Of a stretch of 64,000 nucleotides of DNA, positions 52,297-61,092 are shown piece after piece (positions within the stretch are counted from its first letter, which is position 1; each line of letters opens with the position of its first letter). The DNA is taken from the NCBI RefSeq assembly GCF_001742225.1, contig NZ_CP017076.1, forward strand, positions 1,692,809-1,756,808, given 5' to 3'. This DNA is from Novosphingobium resinovorum (GTDB lineage Bacteria > Pseudomonadota > Alphaproteobacteria > Sphingomonadales > Sphingomonadaceae). The position numbers were made by a program, and so were the translations under genes. Under the pieces are notes generated by a model. The model had not been told where the DNA came from, searched no databases, and saw only the letters and a list, made by a program, of their open reading frames with translations.

Positions 52297-53049
52297 ATGA
52301 TTGCCCTTCTGTCCCCCGCCAAGACGCTCGATTTCGAGCGTGTGCTCCCGCCGCTCGCCGTTTCGACCCCGCACTTCGTGGAGGAGGCGACCAGCCTTGC
52401 GCGCTCGGCCGCGAACCTCACGCAGAAGCGCCTTTCCGAGCTGATGCATATCTCGCCGCGTCTGGCGAAGCTGAACGCCGACCGTTTTCGCGACTTCCCC
52501 GAACTGCCCGAGCGGCAGGCGCTGTTCGCCTTCGCCGGAGACGTCTACACCGGGTTCGAGGCGCATACGCTGGACGAGCCGGGCGTGACTTTCGCGCAGG
52601 ATCACTTGCGCATGCTCTCGGGCCTCTACGGGCTGCTGCGCCCGCTCGACACGATCAAGCCTTACCGCCTCGAAATGGGCACTCGCTGGGCGCCGCGCCA
52701 CAAGTCCCTGACCGACTGGTGGGGCGACCGCATCGCCGCGCTGCTGCGCGAACAGGTGGCGGAGGAAGGATCGGGGGTCGTGCTCAACCTCGCCAGCCAG
52801 GAATACTTCGCCGCCGTCTCCGGGCGCCTTTCCGGCATCCGGGTGATCGAGGTCGAGTTCCGCGAGCCCGGCCCCAACGGCCCGCGCTTCATCAGCTTCA
52901 ACGCCAAGCGTGCGCGCGGCATGATGGCGCGCTGGATGTGCGAGCACCACATCACCGACGTCGATGCGATGCGCGGCTTCGACACCGACGGCTACCGCTT
53001 CGATGCCGAGGAGAGCGACGCCGACCGCTGGCGCTTCACGCGCGCCTGA
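52297..53049 (+). CDS. yaaA: Peroxide stress protein YaaA (DUF328/UPF0246)
   Basis: 250 aa, full length. MIALLSPAKTLDF and YTGFEAHTL with LSGLYGLLRPLD are hallmarks. In E. coli YaaA is induced by OxyR and limits free iron under peroxide stress. It is a single gene 81 bp after the GntR gene. No OxyR site was identified. The 3' end is followed by a region of stacked inverted repeats. Confidence 0.95.
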   Translation: MIALLSPAKTLDFERVLPPLAVSTPHFVEEATSLARSAANLTQKRLSELMHISPRLAKLNADRFRDFPELPERQALFAFAGDVYTGFEAHTLDEPGVTFAQDHLRMLSGLYGLLRPLDTIKPYRLEMGTRWAPRHKSLTDWWGDRIAALLREQVAEEGSGVVLNLASQEYFAAVSGRLSGIRVIEVEFREPGPNGPRFISFNAKRARGMMARWMCEHHITDVDAMRGFDTDGYRFDAEESDADRWRFTRA

Positions 53050-53105
53050 CGGGCGCGCCGCTGCCTTCGGCAGTTCATGGAAAATGCCCATCCGGGCATT
53101 TCCTT

Positions 53106-53187
53106 GCGGCACCGGCCCACTCCCCCACCCGACCACCCAACGGTAGTATCCTGAGGGTGGTCGGGTGGGGGAGTGGGCCGGTGCCGC
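53106..53187. repeat. Perfect 32-bp inverted repeat between yaaA and the GGDEF-EAL gene
   Basis: 53106-53137 and 53156-53187 are exact reverse complements, with an 18-bp loop. A smaller hairpin (GAAATTCGC/GCGAATTTC, 53188-53210) follows at once, and another (AAATGCCC/GGGCATTT) precedes it near 53082. The genes converge here, so it may act as a two-way terminator. It does not match REP families A or B. Confidence 0.75.
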
Positions 53188-53221
53188 GAAATTCGCCTGC
53201 AGCGAATTTCCAGACAGACTC

Positions 53222-55288
53222 TCAGGCTACCTGCGCGAGATCGTCCCCCGCATTCGCGAAGTAGCTGAGGACTTCGCCCGCCTCAATCGGCTTGCTGTAG
53301 TAGTAGCCCTGAAGGTGGGTGCACCCGGCCGACTTCGTCGCGCCGATCAGGTGCGCCTCGCTGATCCCTTCGGCTACGACTTCGGCGCCGACGTGGCGGG
53401 CCATGGTGACCGCCGCTTCCAGCACCGCCACCGAGGCCGGGTCCTGCCCTAGGTCCATGACGAGGCTGCGGTCCAGCTTCATGCGGTCGAACTTGAAGCT
53501 CTTGACCATCGACAGCGACGAGTAGCCGGTGCCGAAATCGTCGAGTGCGATCCGGAAGCCCAGCGTGCGCAGCAGGTTGAGCGTCAGCAGTGCCCGCGTG
53601 TTCCGCTCGATCGACAGCGATTCGGTCACTTCCAGGAACAGGCGCCGCGGAACGATGCCGTTGCGGCGGCAGGCGTCGAGCAGGAAGCCGCTGAACCCTT
53701 CGTGCTGCAGCTGCAGCGGCGACAGGTTGATGCTGAGGAACATTTCGGGCCATTGCGCGAAATCGGCCAGCGCGCGTTCGATGATCCATTCGCCGAGCCG
53801 CACCATCAGCCCGCTGCGCTCGGCCGCCGGGATGAAGCTGGAGGGCGGCACGTCGCCGAGTTCGGGATGGCGCCAGCGGACCAGTGCCTCGACCTCGCGC
53901 GCGTCGTCGACGACCGAGTGGATCGGCTGATAGACCATGCGCAGTTGCTGGCGTTCGAAGGCATATTCGAGGTCCTTTTCCAGCGCGCGGTCGATCGAAC
54001 GTTCCTGCGCCATGGCGAGGTCGAAGGCGGTGGCGCAGTTGCGGCCGCTCTTCTTCGAGGCATAGAGCGCCATGTCGGCGTTGCGCAGGATATCGTCCAC
54101 GTCCTGTGCTTCGTCGCCTGCGGTGACATCGACGACGCCCATCGAGCAGGTCACCGCCACCGCATAGCCGCCAAGGCTGAACGGCGCGCGGACCGCATCG
54201 ACGATGTCCGAGGCGAGGGCGAAACCCTGCCGTTCTTCAGTCAGCGGCATGGAGACGGCGAACTCGTCGCCGCCGATGCGGGCCACGACGCTCTCGTGGC
54301 CGAGGTGCTCCTTCACCCGCTCGCCGATCAGGCGCACGAGTTCGTCACCGGCGGCATGGCCGTAGTCGTCGTTGACGTGCTTGAAGCGATCTATGTCGAT
54401 GACCATGCAGGCGAAGCGCCGCTCGTCGCCGGTCGCCAGCAGCTTGCCGAAGGTTTCGAGGAAAGCGCGGCGGTTGGGCATCCCGGTGGCGGGGTCGCTG
54501 AAGGCGAGGTTCTTCACCGCGCGGGCGTTCTGGCGGAAGGTTTCCAGCGGCCGCGACAGCGCCTGCAGTTCCTTGAGGCGGAACGTGCCGATCTCGATGT
54601 CGAGGTCGCCGTCGGCAAGGCGCTGGACGTTGCCGTGCATCCGGCGGATCGCGGGCAGGATGTTGCGCGAGATATCGAACAGCGCGAGCAGCACGACGAG
54701 GATCGTCACCAGCCCGGTTGCCAGCACCAGCAGCTGCCAGCGCCCGACCGAGGCGACGAGCTGCTGCTGCGCGCTGCGGCGCTGGGCATGGGCTCGATCG
54801 ACGATGCCGTCGGCGAATTCGCCCATCGCGACATTGCGGGCCTCGATCCGGCGGGCAAGCGAGCGCGTGGCGCCGTGCTTCTGGACTTCGAGGATTTCGG
54901 CGACGTGTCGGTCGAGGTCGGCGAAAGGATTGCCCGCTTGCGGCGCGTCGTAGAACACCATGCCGCTGTTGCGCAGGCGGCCGAGCTGGTCGCCGATGCC
55001 GATGGCCTGGTCGGTCAGTTCGTCGCTGCTGCCCCCGGTCTCGCTGGCCATCAGGCCCCGATTCGTGGCCATGCGCAGCTTGGCGACCGCGTCGGCGAAC
55101 TGGTCTGCGTTCTCGGCGATGGCGGAGGTTTGGATCAGCGCATCGCTCTGTTCGCGCAGGGCGTAGGCTTCTCGCTGGGTCACGACCTGCAGCAGGACCG
55201 TAAACACCACGATCAGCGTGAGCGCGCCCACCAGCCGCGTCTCGAGAGACGCGAACATGCGCCCGAACTTCGAATTAACGTTGAACAT
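53222..55288 (-). CDS. Membrane diguanylate cyclase/phosphodiesterase (HAMP-GGDEF-EAL)
   Basis: 688 aa. One N-terminal transmembrane helix (LVGALTLIVVFTVLLQVV), a periplasmic helical sensor of about 150 residues, and a second helix (LLVLATGLVTILVVLLALF). A HAMP-like linker follows, then GGDEF (residues about 339-343, exact GGDEF) and EAL from about 467 (EALVRWRHPELG). Both active-site motifs are intact, so it may make and break cyclic di-GMP. It is a single-gene unit with Pho-box-like repeats in its upstream region. Confidence 0.94.
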   Translation of the reverse strand: MFNVNSKFGRMFASLETRLVGALTLIVVFTVLLQVVTQREAYALREQSDALIQTSAIAENADQFADAVAKLRMATNRGLMASETGGSSDELTDQAIGIGDQLGRLRNSGMVFYDAPQAGNPFADLDRHVAEILEVQKHGATRSLARRIEARNVAMGEFADGIVDRAHAQRRSAQQQLVASVGRWQLLVLATGLVTILVVLLALFDISRNILPAIRRMHGNVQRLADGDLDIEIGTFRLKELQALSRPLETFRQNARAVKNLAFSDPATGMPNRRAFLETFGKLLATGDERRFACMVIDIDRFKHVNDDYGHAAGDELVRLIGERVKEHLGHESVVARIGGDEFAVSMPLTEERQGFALASDIVDAVRAPFSLGGYAVAVTCSMGVVDVTAGDEAQDVDDILRNADMALYASKKSGRNCATAFDLAMAQERSIDRALEKDLEYAFERQQLRMVYQPIHSVVDDAREVEALVRWRHPELGDVPPSSFIPAAERSGLMVRLGEWIIERALADFAQWPEMFLSINLSPLQLQHEGFSGFLLDACRRNGIVPRRLFLEVTESLSIERNTRALLTLNLLRTLGFRIALDDFGTGYSSLSMVKSFKFDRMKLDRSLVMDLGQDPASVAVLEAAVTMARHVGAEVVAEGISEAHLIGATKSAGCTHLQGYYYSKPIEAGEVLSYFANAGDDLAQVA

Positions 55289-55387
55289 CTCGCACCCGAA
55301 TTGTGCCGGGAATTCCCCATTCCCGTGCCATTGAGCGAGAGGTTAACGCGAATTTCCTAAGAAAATCTAATAAGGACAGTTACTTGA

Positions 55388-55415
55388 CTGTCATTAACAG
55401 TCATTGAAATGTCAT
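55388..55415 (+). promoter_or_regulatory. Three phased direct repeats resembling PhoB half-sites
   Basis: CTGTCAT (55388), CAGTCAT (55398) and ATGTCAT (55409) are spaced 10 and 11 bp apart. The Pho box is a repeat of CTGTCAT with an 11-bp period. The repeats read on the + strand, opposite to the GGDEF-EAL gene they precede, so the match is uncertain. Confidence 0.35.
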
Positions 55416-55427
55416 AATGAGAAAAAA

Positions 55428-55462
55428 GACCCGGTTCCGCACACTTGCGCGGAACCGGGGTC
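55428..55462 (-). terminator. Rho-independent terminator of the amidohydrolase gene
   Basis: A 13-bp stem (GACCCGGTTCCGC with its complement, one bulged base). Read on the minus strand, it is followed by a run of T. It stands 14 bp after the M20 gene stop. Confidence 0.8.
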
Positions 55463-55475
55463 AGGATGGGTCCGG

Positions 55476-56936
55476 TTAATTCTTTGAGACAGGCGCCTTG
55501 CGATAGTCGAGCGAGGGTGCCTTGTCGCCGAGCAGCGAGCGGTAGACGAAGTCCGGCCCGCGCCTTTCGTCCAGTTCCTTCTTCGCGGCGGCCAGCGTGT
55601 CCGGGCTCTGGAACAGCTGCACGGCGGTGAGGGCGAGGGTCTTGGCGGCCACTTCCGCGCCCTTGGTGCCGACGCTGTTGCCGCTGGCGGCGACCGCCTG
55701 CCAGCTGTGCGGCGGCGTGCCGGGCGCCCAGGTGCCCGCCGACATGCCCGCCGTGGGCGTGGTGTAGCTGACGTCGCCGACGTCGGTGGAGGCGGACATG
55801 ATCTCGCCGCTGGAATAGGGTGCGACGCCGCCAGCCTGCTTGCGGCCGCCCTTGGGCAGGGTGGCCGCGATCTTGTCGATGAACGCCTGTTCCTGCGCGG
55901 TATAGGTGGGCAGCGGAACCTGCTTGAGGTTGTCGTACATCACGTGGCCCAGCGTGTCGTTGGGCAGCAGGTCAAAGGTGCCGCCGATCTGGTCGTACTC
56001 GACCGTGGTGCCGGTGCCGAGTGCGGCGCCTTCGGCGGCCTTCTTCACGCGCTCCATGATGTCGGCGACCTGCTGTTGGTCGGGGTGACGCACGTAGTAG
56101 TAGACCTCGGCGGTGTCGGGCACGACGTTGGGGGCCTTGCCGCCATCGGTGATGACGTAGTGGATGCGCGTTTCCTGCGGCACGTGCTCGCGCATCATGT
56201 TGACCATGTTGTCCATCGCCTCGACGCCGTCGAGCGCGGAGCGCCCGCGCTCGGGCGCGGCGGCGGCGTGCGAGGCGAGGCCGTGGAAACGGAACTTGGC
56301 GCTGACGTTCGCGAGCGCATGACCCTGCATGGCGCTATAGCCGTCGCCCGCGTGCCAGTGCAGCATGGCGGAAACGTCCTTGGTCAGACCGGAGCGGACG
56401 AGGAAGACCTTGCCCGAGCCGCCCTCTTCCGCAGGCGCGCCGTAGACGCGCAGCTCACCCTTGATGCCGTGCGCGACCATCCAGTTCTTGGTGGCGATCG
56501 CCGCCGCGACCGAGGCGGCGCCGAACAGGTTGTGGCCGCAGGCATGACCGGCGATGCCGTCGATGACGTGGCGCTCAGGCTCGGCCGCCTGGGCGAGGCC
56601 GGGAAGGGCGTCGTACTCGGCGAGGATGCCGATGACGGGGCCGTCTCCGTTCTTGAAGCTGGCGATGAAGGCGGTGGGCATGCCCGCGACACCGGCGGTC
56701 ACCTTGAAGCCTGCCGCCTTGAGGTCCTTCTGGAGAAGCCCCGAGCTTTTGGTCTCCTGGAAGCCGACTTCGGCCCAGGACCAGATCTGCAATGCATTGC
56801 GCGCCATCGCGGGCGCGCCGCGATCGACTTCGGCGAGGATCGCGGTGCGGTCGGCATCGGCCAGTGGCTCGGCCAGCGCCGGAGTAGAAGCGAGCGCGGA
56901 AAGGGAGAGCAGGGCGGTACGAAGACGGGATTTCAT
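55476..56936 (-). CDS. Exported M20 family amidohydrolase (AbgB/aminobenzoyl-glutamate hydrolase-like)
   Basis: 486 aa. A signal peptide (LLSLSALASTPALAEP) implies a periplasmic location, unusual for this group. The metal-binding motifs are visible: HACGHNLFGA, APAEEGGSGK and HWHAGD. The dimerisation domain begins near the HGLASHAAAAPERGRSA segment. Such enzymes remove an amide-linked glutamate or acyl group. It follows TonB receptor 4 by 80 bp on the same strand and ends at a terminator, so receptor and amidohydrolase form a two-gene unit for import and hydrolysis of an amide-linked ligand. Confidence 0.92.
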   Translation of the reverse strand: MKSRLRTALLSLSALASTPALAEPLADADRTAILAEVDRGAPAMARNALQIWSWAEVGFQETKSSGLLQKDLKAAGFKVTAGVAGMPTAFIASFKNGDGPVIGILAEYDALPGLAQAAEPERHVIDGIAGHACGHNLFGAASVAAAIATKNWMVAHGIKGELRVYGAPAEEGGSGKVFLVRSGLTKDVSAMLHWHAGDGYSAMQGHALANVSAKFRFHGLASHAAAAPERGRSALDGVEAMDNMVNMMREHVPQETRIHYVITDGGKAPNVVPDTAEVYYYVRHPDQQQVADIMERVKKAAEGAALGTGTTVEYDQIGGTFDLLPNDTLGHVMYDNLKQVPLPTYTAQEQAFIDKIAATLPKGGRKQAGGVAPYSSGEIMSASTDVGDVSYTTPTAGMSAGTWAPGTPPHSWQAVAASGNSVGTKGAEVAAKTLALTAVQLFQSPDTLAAAKKELDERRGPDFVYRSLLGDKAPSLDYRKAPVSKN

Positions 56937-57016
56937 CGGGCTACATCCTCATCGAAAGGTCGTATCGAAAGGGGGGGCTGCGCGGATCATGGCGATCCGC
57001 GCAGGCGGGCAGGGGA

Positions 57017-59350
57017 TCAGCGCTTGCCGAACGACATGCGCAGCTGGGCACCGAACACGCGCGGCTCGTTGTAGACGAGCGTGGTCGAAGTCACCGACGG
57101 GGTGACGACGCCGCCGGCAGCAGCATACGTCACATCGAACAGGTTACGCACGAAGAAGCCGAGGTCGATGCCGCGATCCTCGATGTTGTTGAAGTCCAGC
57201 TTGAGGTTGACGGTGTCGTAGGCCTTCTGGATGCCGTTGGTGTCCAGCGGACGCTCGACGTACCAGACCTTGGCGCTGTGGAACCAGTTGGCATTGAACA
57301 CCATCTCGGCGAAGTTGCCCAGGTACGTCGCGTAGCGCGCACCGCCGCCGATGGTCCACTTGGGCGTGTAGGAGAACTTGTTGTTCACCGGGTTGTTGCC
57401 CAGCAGCGGGATGAAGGCTGCGGGTGCATCGTACTCGTCGTACTTGGCATCGGTATAGGCGCCGAAGCCCGACAGGGTGAAGCCGCCGACCGGGGTGACC
57501 GAGAAGTCGAACTCGGTGCCCTTGATCGTCGCCTTGGCGGCGTTGATGATCAGGCTGCTCGGATCGTTGGCCGAGTTGCCGTCGCCGTCGAAGTCCGCGC
57601 CGGGGAAGATCGAGCGCTGGATGTTGTTGTACTTGCTGGTGTAGGCCGCGATGTTGAAGCGGCCCTTCACGCCGCCGATTTCCCAGCTGCTCTTGATACC
57701 GGCCTCGTAGTCGGTGACCTTCTCGGGCTGGAACGTCTCGAAGCCGTCGAAGTACGAAGACATGCCGCTCTGGTTGTAGCCCGCCGAGCGGTAGCCGCGC
57801 CGGTTGGTGATGTAGAGGAACAGGTCGTCGTTGACCTTGTAGTCGAAACCGACGGTCCAGGTCGGGGCCTTGGAGCTTTCCGAACCGGTCTTGCCGCCCT
57901 GCGTGGCGCAGGCGTCAGGCCCGATGCGGTCGGCCGTGTCGAGCGCCGCAACCGAGCAGCCGCTCGACTTGTCCCAGGTGTAACGGAAGCCGCCGTTGAA
58001 GCGCAGCCCTTCCGCGAAGCCGCCGAAGGCATAGCCGACCTGCCCGAACAGCGCCTTGCTGGTCGAGGAATTGTAGTTCTCGTTGTAGGTGAAGGTCTTG
58101 CCCGGGATCACCGCCGAGTAGGTGACGCTGCCGTTCACGCCGGTCGGGTCGCTCTTGAGGTAGAAGGCGCCGACGATCCAGTCGAGGCGGTCGTTCAGCA
58201 GCGAGCCGAGGATCTGGAACTCGTTCGAGACCTGCTCGACGTCGGTGTTGGAAACGCCGTCGTAAAGCGCGAGGTAGGTGCCGTCCATGTCACGGGCGGC
58301 CGCGACCTTGCTGCGGCGGTAGCCGAAGATGTTCTTGAAGGTGACCTTGCCGACTTCCAGTTCGGAGGTGTTGGCCACGCCCCAGAAGGTGCGGTTCGAA
58401 TAGGGGTCGATGCTGGTGCTGACGTCGCGCACGCCCGCAGCCTGCTGCTCGGCCAGCGCGATGTCGATGTCGCAGCCCGCGACGCCGCAGTCGAAGTAGG
58501 GACGGTTCGCCGCCGTGCGCGCGGTGCCGCCGCCGCTGACGGCCGGGTTCGGGTAGACGCCGTTGAGCACGGTGCCGGTGCCGTTCTCACGCGCGCGATA
58601 CCAGTCGAATACGGTGGTGTTCTTCAGGCCGTCGACCGGCTCGATCAGGAGCGAGGCGCGGAAGGCGTCGTTGTGGCGGTCGTCGAGATCGCCGCCGTTG
58701 CCGTGGTTCTTGGTGTAGCCGTCGCGGCGGGCGATCTGGCCCGCGACGCGCAGGGCCACGCGGTCTGCGACGATCGGCACGTTGACGGCGCCCTCGAAGG
58801 TCGTCTCGTTGTACGAGCCGAGCGTGACCTGTCCGTAACCGGCGAAATCATAGTCGGGCGCGACGGGGTAGAGCAGCAGCGCGCCGCCAGTGGTGTTGCG
58901 GCCGAAGAGGGTGCCCTGCGGACCCTTCAGCACCTGGATCGAGCCGATGTCGAAGGTCGGCACGATGCTGCCTTCGTTGGGCAGCGGCACGTCGGCGAAG
59001 TAGGTTACGACCGAAGGCGCTGCGGCGCCTGCCGTCGCGCGGCGCTGGCCGCGGATCACGATCGAGGGCGTATCGCGCGAGGTCTGCGGCGCGACGTTGA
59101 GGCCGGGGGTGGTGTAGGTCAGGTCCTGCGTGGAGACGACGGCCTTCTCGCGCAGCATCTCGGAGTTGAACGCGGTGACCGAGACGGGGACGGTCTGGGC
59201 GCTTTCCTCGCGGCGGCGCGCGGTAACGACGATGTCGCCGCCGGGCTGGTCGAGCGACTGGGCTGCCGTGTCGGACTGGGCCTGCGCGGGCGCGGCGATG
59301 GCGAGGACGGTGGACGCGAGAAGTAGAGCCGAAAGGCTGCGACAGGTCAT
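57017..59350 (-). CDS. TonB-dependent receptor 4 (no STN domain)
   Basis: 777 aa. A signal peptide ends near PAQAQ (about residue 25), the TonB box DIVVTARRR is at about 39-47, and the plug carries GSIQVLKGPQGTLFGRN. The barrel shows the region PYFDCGVAGCDIDIAL. It shares many segments with receptor 5 (VPLPN, PYFDCG, CDID, DFDGDG), so the two are paralogues. I took ATG 59350, where the signal peptide begins. It is divergent from the ECF sigma gene (201 bp between) and sits upstream of the amidohydrolase. Lacking STN, it can transport but should not signal to FecR. Confidence 0.94.
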   Translation of the reverse strand: MTCRSLSALLLASTVLAIAAPAQAQSDTAAQSLDQPGGDIVVTARRREESAQTVPVSVTAFNSEMLREKAVVSTQDLTYTTPGLNVAPQTSRDTPSIVIRGQRRATAGAAAPSVVTYFADVPLPNEGSIVPTFDIGSIQVLKGPQGTLFGRNTTGGALLLYPVAPDYDFAGYGQVTLGSYNETTFEGAVNVPIVADRVALRVAGQIARRDGYTKNHGNGGDLDDRHNDAFRASLLIEPVDGLKNTTVFDWYRARENGTGTVLNGVYPNPAVSGGGTARTAANRPYFDCGVAGCDIDIALAEQQAAGVRDVSTSIDPYSNRTFWGVANTSELEVGKVTFKNIFGYRRSKVAAARDMDGTYLALYDGVSNTDVEQVSNEFQILGSLLNDRLDWIVGAFYLKSDPTGVNGSVTYSAVIPGKTFTYNENYNSSTSKALFGQVGYAFGGFAEGLRFNGGFRYTWDKSSGCSVAALDTADRIGPDACATQGGKTGSESSKAPTWTVGFDYKVNDDLFLYITNRRGYRSAGYNQSGMSSYFDGFETFQPEKVTDYEAGIKSSWEIGGVKGRFNIAAYTSKYNNIQRSIFPGADFDGDGNSANDPSSLIINAAKATIKGTEFDFSVTPVGGFTLSGFGAYTDAKYDEYDAPAAFIPLLGNNPVNNKFSYTPKWTIGGGARYATYLGNFAEMVFNANWFHSAKVWYVERPLDTNGIQKAYDTVNLKLDFNNIEDRGIDLGFFVRNLFDVTYAAAGGVVTPSVTSTTLVYNEPRVFGAQLRMSFGKR

Positions 59351-59551
59351 TGGTGTGTTACCCCATGGTTGTCCGGCCTGTCCCTGATCGCAGGCCGATA
59401 TGCGCAAGACGCAAAGGCGCGCGGATCATTCGCTCATCGCGAAAAAATATATCGGATGTCCTTCCGCAGCCTGCGCGGCTATGAAGGCCGGGCATTGGAC
59501 AGAAGGGCTGATCCGATTTTCTCGTTGCGCAGGACACCTCAGGAAAAGCAT

Positions 59552-60046
59552 GTGCAGGGCCGTCAGCAGGTGACCGACCTGTCGGTGCACGTGCCCGCCC
59601 TGCGCCGGTACATCGCCAAGCGGGCGAACCCGGTGGACGTCGACGATCTCGTGCAGGACGTGCTGGTCCGCATGCACGTGCGCGGGCAGGCGGACCCGAT
59701 CGCCAATGTCGAAGGCTACCTCTTCCAGGTCGCTGCGAGTGTCCTGACCGACCGTGCGCGGCGCGACACGGTGCGCCATCGCGGTGCCCATCACGAACTC
59801 ACCGAAGCGCTGCACCCGGTGGACGACCTCACCCCCGAACGCGTGCTGCGCGGCCGTGAGGACGTCGATCGGCTCGCCAATGCATTGGAGGAAATGCCCG
59901 AACTGACGCGCGACGTCTTCGTGCTGCACCGCTTCGAGGAGATGTCCTACGATGCGATCGGACGGCACCTCGGCATCTCGACCAGCGCGGTCGGGCGCAA
60001 CATCATGAAGGCGATCCGCTTCCTTGCCGCGAGGGATCTGCCATGA
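59552..60046 (+). CDS. ECF sigma factor (FecI-like)
   Basis: 164 aa. Sigma region 2 starts at LSVHVPALRRYIAKR with DVDDLVQDVLVRM. Region 4 includes ELTRDVFVLHRFEEMSYDAIG and the helix-turn-helix ISTSAVGRNIMKA. I chose GTG 59552, because AGGAAAAGC lies before it and the upstream part of the frame (from ATG 59456) has only about two thirds G/C in third positions, well below the following codons. It overlaps fecR by ATGA. Likely activated by the FecR-type protein on ligand binding at receptor 5. Confidence 0.92.
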   Translation: MQGRQQVTDLSVHVPALRRYIAKRANPVDVDDLVQDVLVRMHVRGQADPIANVEGYLFQVAASVLTDRARRDTVRHRGAHHELTEALHPVDDLTPERVLRGREDVDRLANALEEMPELTRDVFVLHRFEEMSYDAIGRHLGISTSAVGRNIMKAIRFLAARDLP

Positions 60047-61083
60047 GCAAATCCGCCGACAACCTCCCGTTCGACGGCCGGGCGCTGGAAAGGATCGACT
60101 CGCCCGAAGCGACCGCCGCTGCCTATTTCAGCATCTTCCGTTCACCCAAGGCGACGCCGCAGGATTACGAGGACTTCGAAAGCTGGCACGCCCGCGACGA
60201 AGCGCACCGCATCGCCTGGGCTCGGGTCGAGCGGGCCTGGGATGGCACCGGGACCATGCGCGCCGACGCCCGCATCCTCGAAATCCGCGAGCGGGCGCTT
60301 GCCAATCGCCGCGACCGCCATGCCTGGGCACGCCCGGCGATGGCAGCGGGGCTCGCGCTGGCGGTCCTCGTCGGCGGGCTGACCTTCCAGCACTATCGCG
60401 GGGGCGGCGAAGCGCCTGCGGCTGCGCTCGCGCAAGCGGACAGCCACGTGATCTCGACCGGCGTGGGACAACAGAGCACCTTCCGGATGACGGATGGCTC
60501 GGCGATTACGGCCAACACCTCGACCGTGCTCGCCGTTTCGGAAAGTGAAACCGGGCGCAGCACGACCATCCGCAGCGGCGAGGCGTTCTTCGAAGTCGCC
60601 AAGAACCCGCGCAAGCCTTTCGTCGTCTCGGCCGGAGGCGTCCGGGTGACCGCGCTGGGCACGGCCTTCGCTGTGAGGGACACCGGCGGCCGCGTCACGG
60701 TCACGCTCGCGCAAGGCCGCGTGCGCATCGACATGCCAGCAGGGCAGGGCGGTGAGGCCCAGTCCACCGTTCTCCATCCCGGGCAGGAACTCGTGTGGCA
60801 GGGCGGCGCCTACCGCATGGCCGAGGTCGCCGTGGACCGCCAGCTATCCTGGCGCTCGGGCGTCCTGAGCTTCGATCGCGTGCCGCTGGAGCAGGCCGTG
60901 GCCGAGATCAACCGCTACAGTCCGCAGGAGATCATCGTCTCCAGCCCGCAACTTGCGCGTCGGCCCATCAGCGGCACGTTCCGCATCGGCGTAACGCGCG
61001 GGTTCCTGCAGAGTCTCGAACTGGCCGGGATCGCCCGCGTCGAAAACGAAAGCGTCACGCGCGCCGAACTCGTCGCGCCTTGA
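60043..61083 (+). CDS. FecR family anti-sigma/signal-transfer protein
   Basis: 346 aa. A cytoplasmic DUF4880-type domain (FESWHARDEAHRIAWARVERAW, residues about 45-66) is followed by one transmembrane helix (about 100-118: AMAAGLALAVLVGGLTF). The periplasmic FecR domain (STFRMTDGSAITANTSTVL, then GEAFFEVA) and a DUF4974-like end (LSFDRVPLEQAVAEINRYS) follow. It transmits receptor occupancy to the sigma factor. ATGA overlap with the sigma gene keeps the two proteins balanced. It converges with receptor 5, with nine bases between stops. Confidence 0.93.
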   Translation: MSKSADNLPFDGRALERIDSPEATAAAYFSIFRSPKATPQDYEDFESWHARDEAHRIAWARVERAWDGTGTMRADARILEIRERALANRRDRHAWARPAMAAGLALAVLVGGLTFQHYRGGGEAPAAALAQADSHVISTGVGQQSTFRMTDGSAITANTSTVLAVSESETGRSTTIRSGEAFFEVAKNPRKPFVVSAGGVRVTALGTAFAVRDTGGRVTVTLAQGRVRIDMPAGQGGEAQSTVLHPGQELVWQGGAYRMAEVAVDRQLSWRSGVLSFDRVPLEQAVAEINRYSPQEIIVSSPQLARRPISGTFRIGVTRGFLQSLELAGIARVENESVTRAELVAP

Positions 61084-61092
61084 CGGCGCGGG

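Noticed and set aside
57278..59326. A long + strand frame across TonB receptor 4
   Set aside because: Antisense shadow of a clear receptor gene; Val/Asp/Arg-rich composition without any domain.
59456..59551. N-terminal extension of the ECF sigma factor from ATG 59456
   Set aside because: Lower third-position G/C than the rest of the gene, no ribosome site, and no conserved sigma sequence in it; the GTG at 59552 has a good upstream site.
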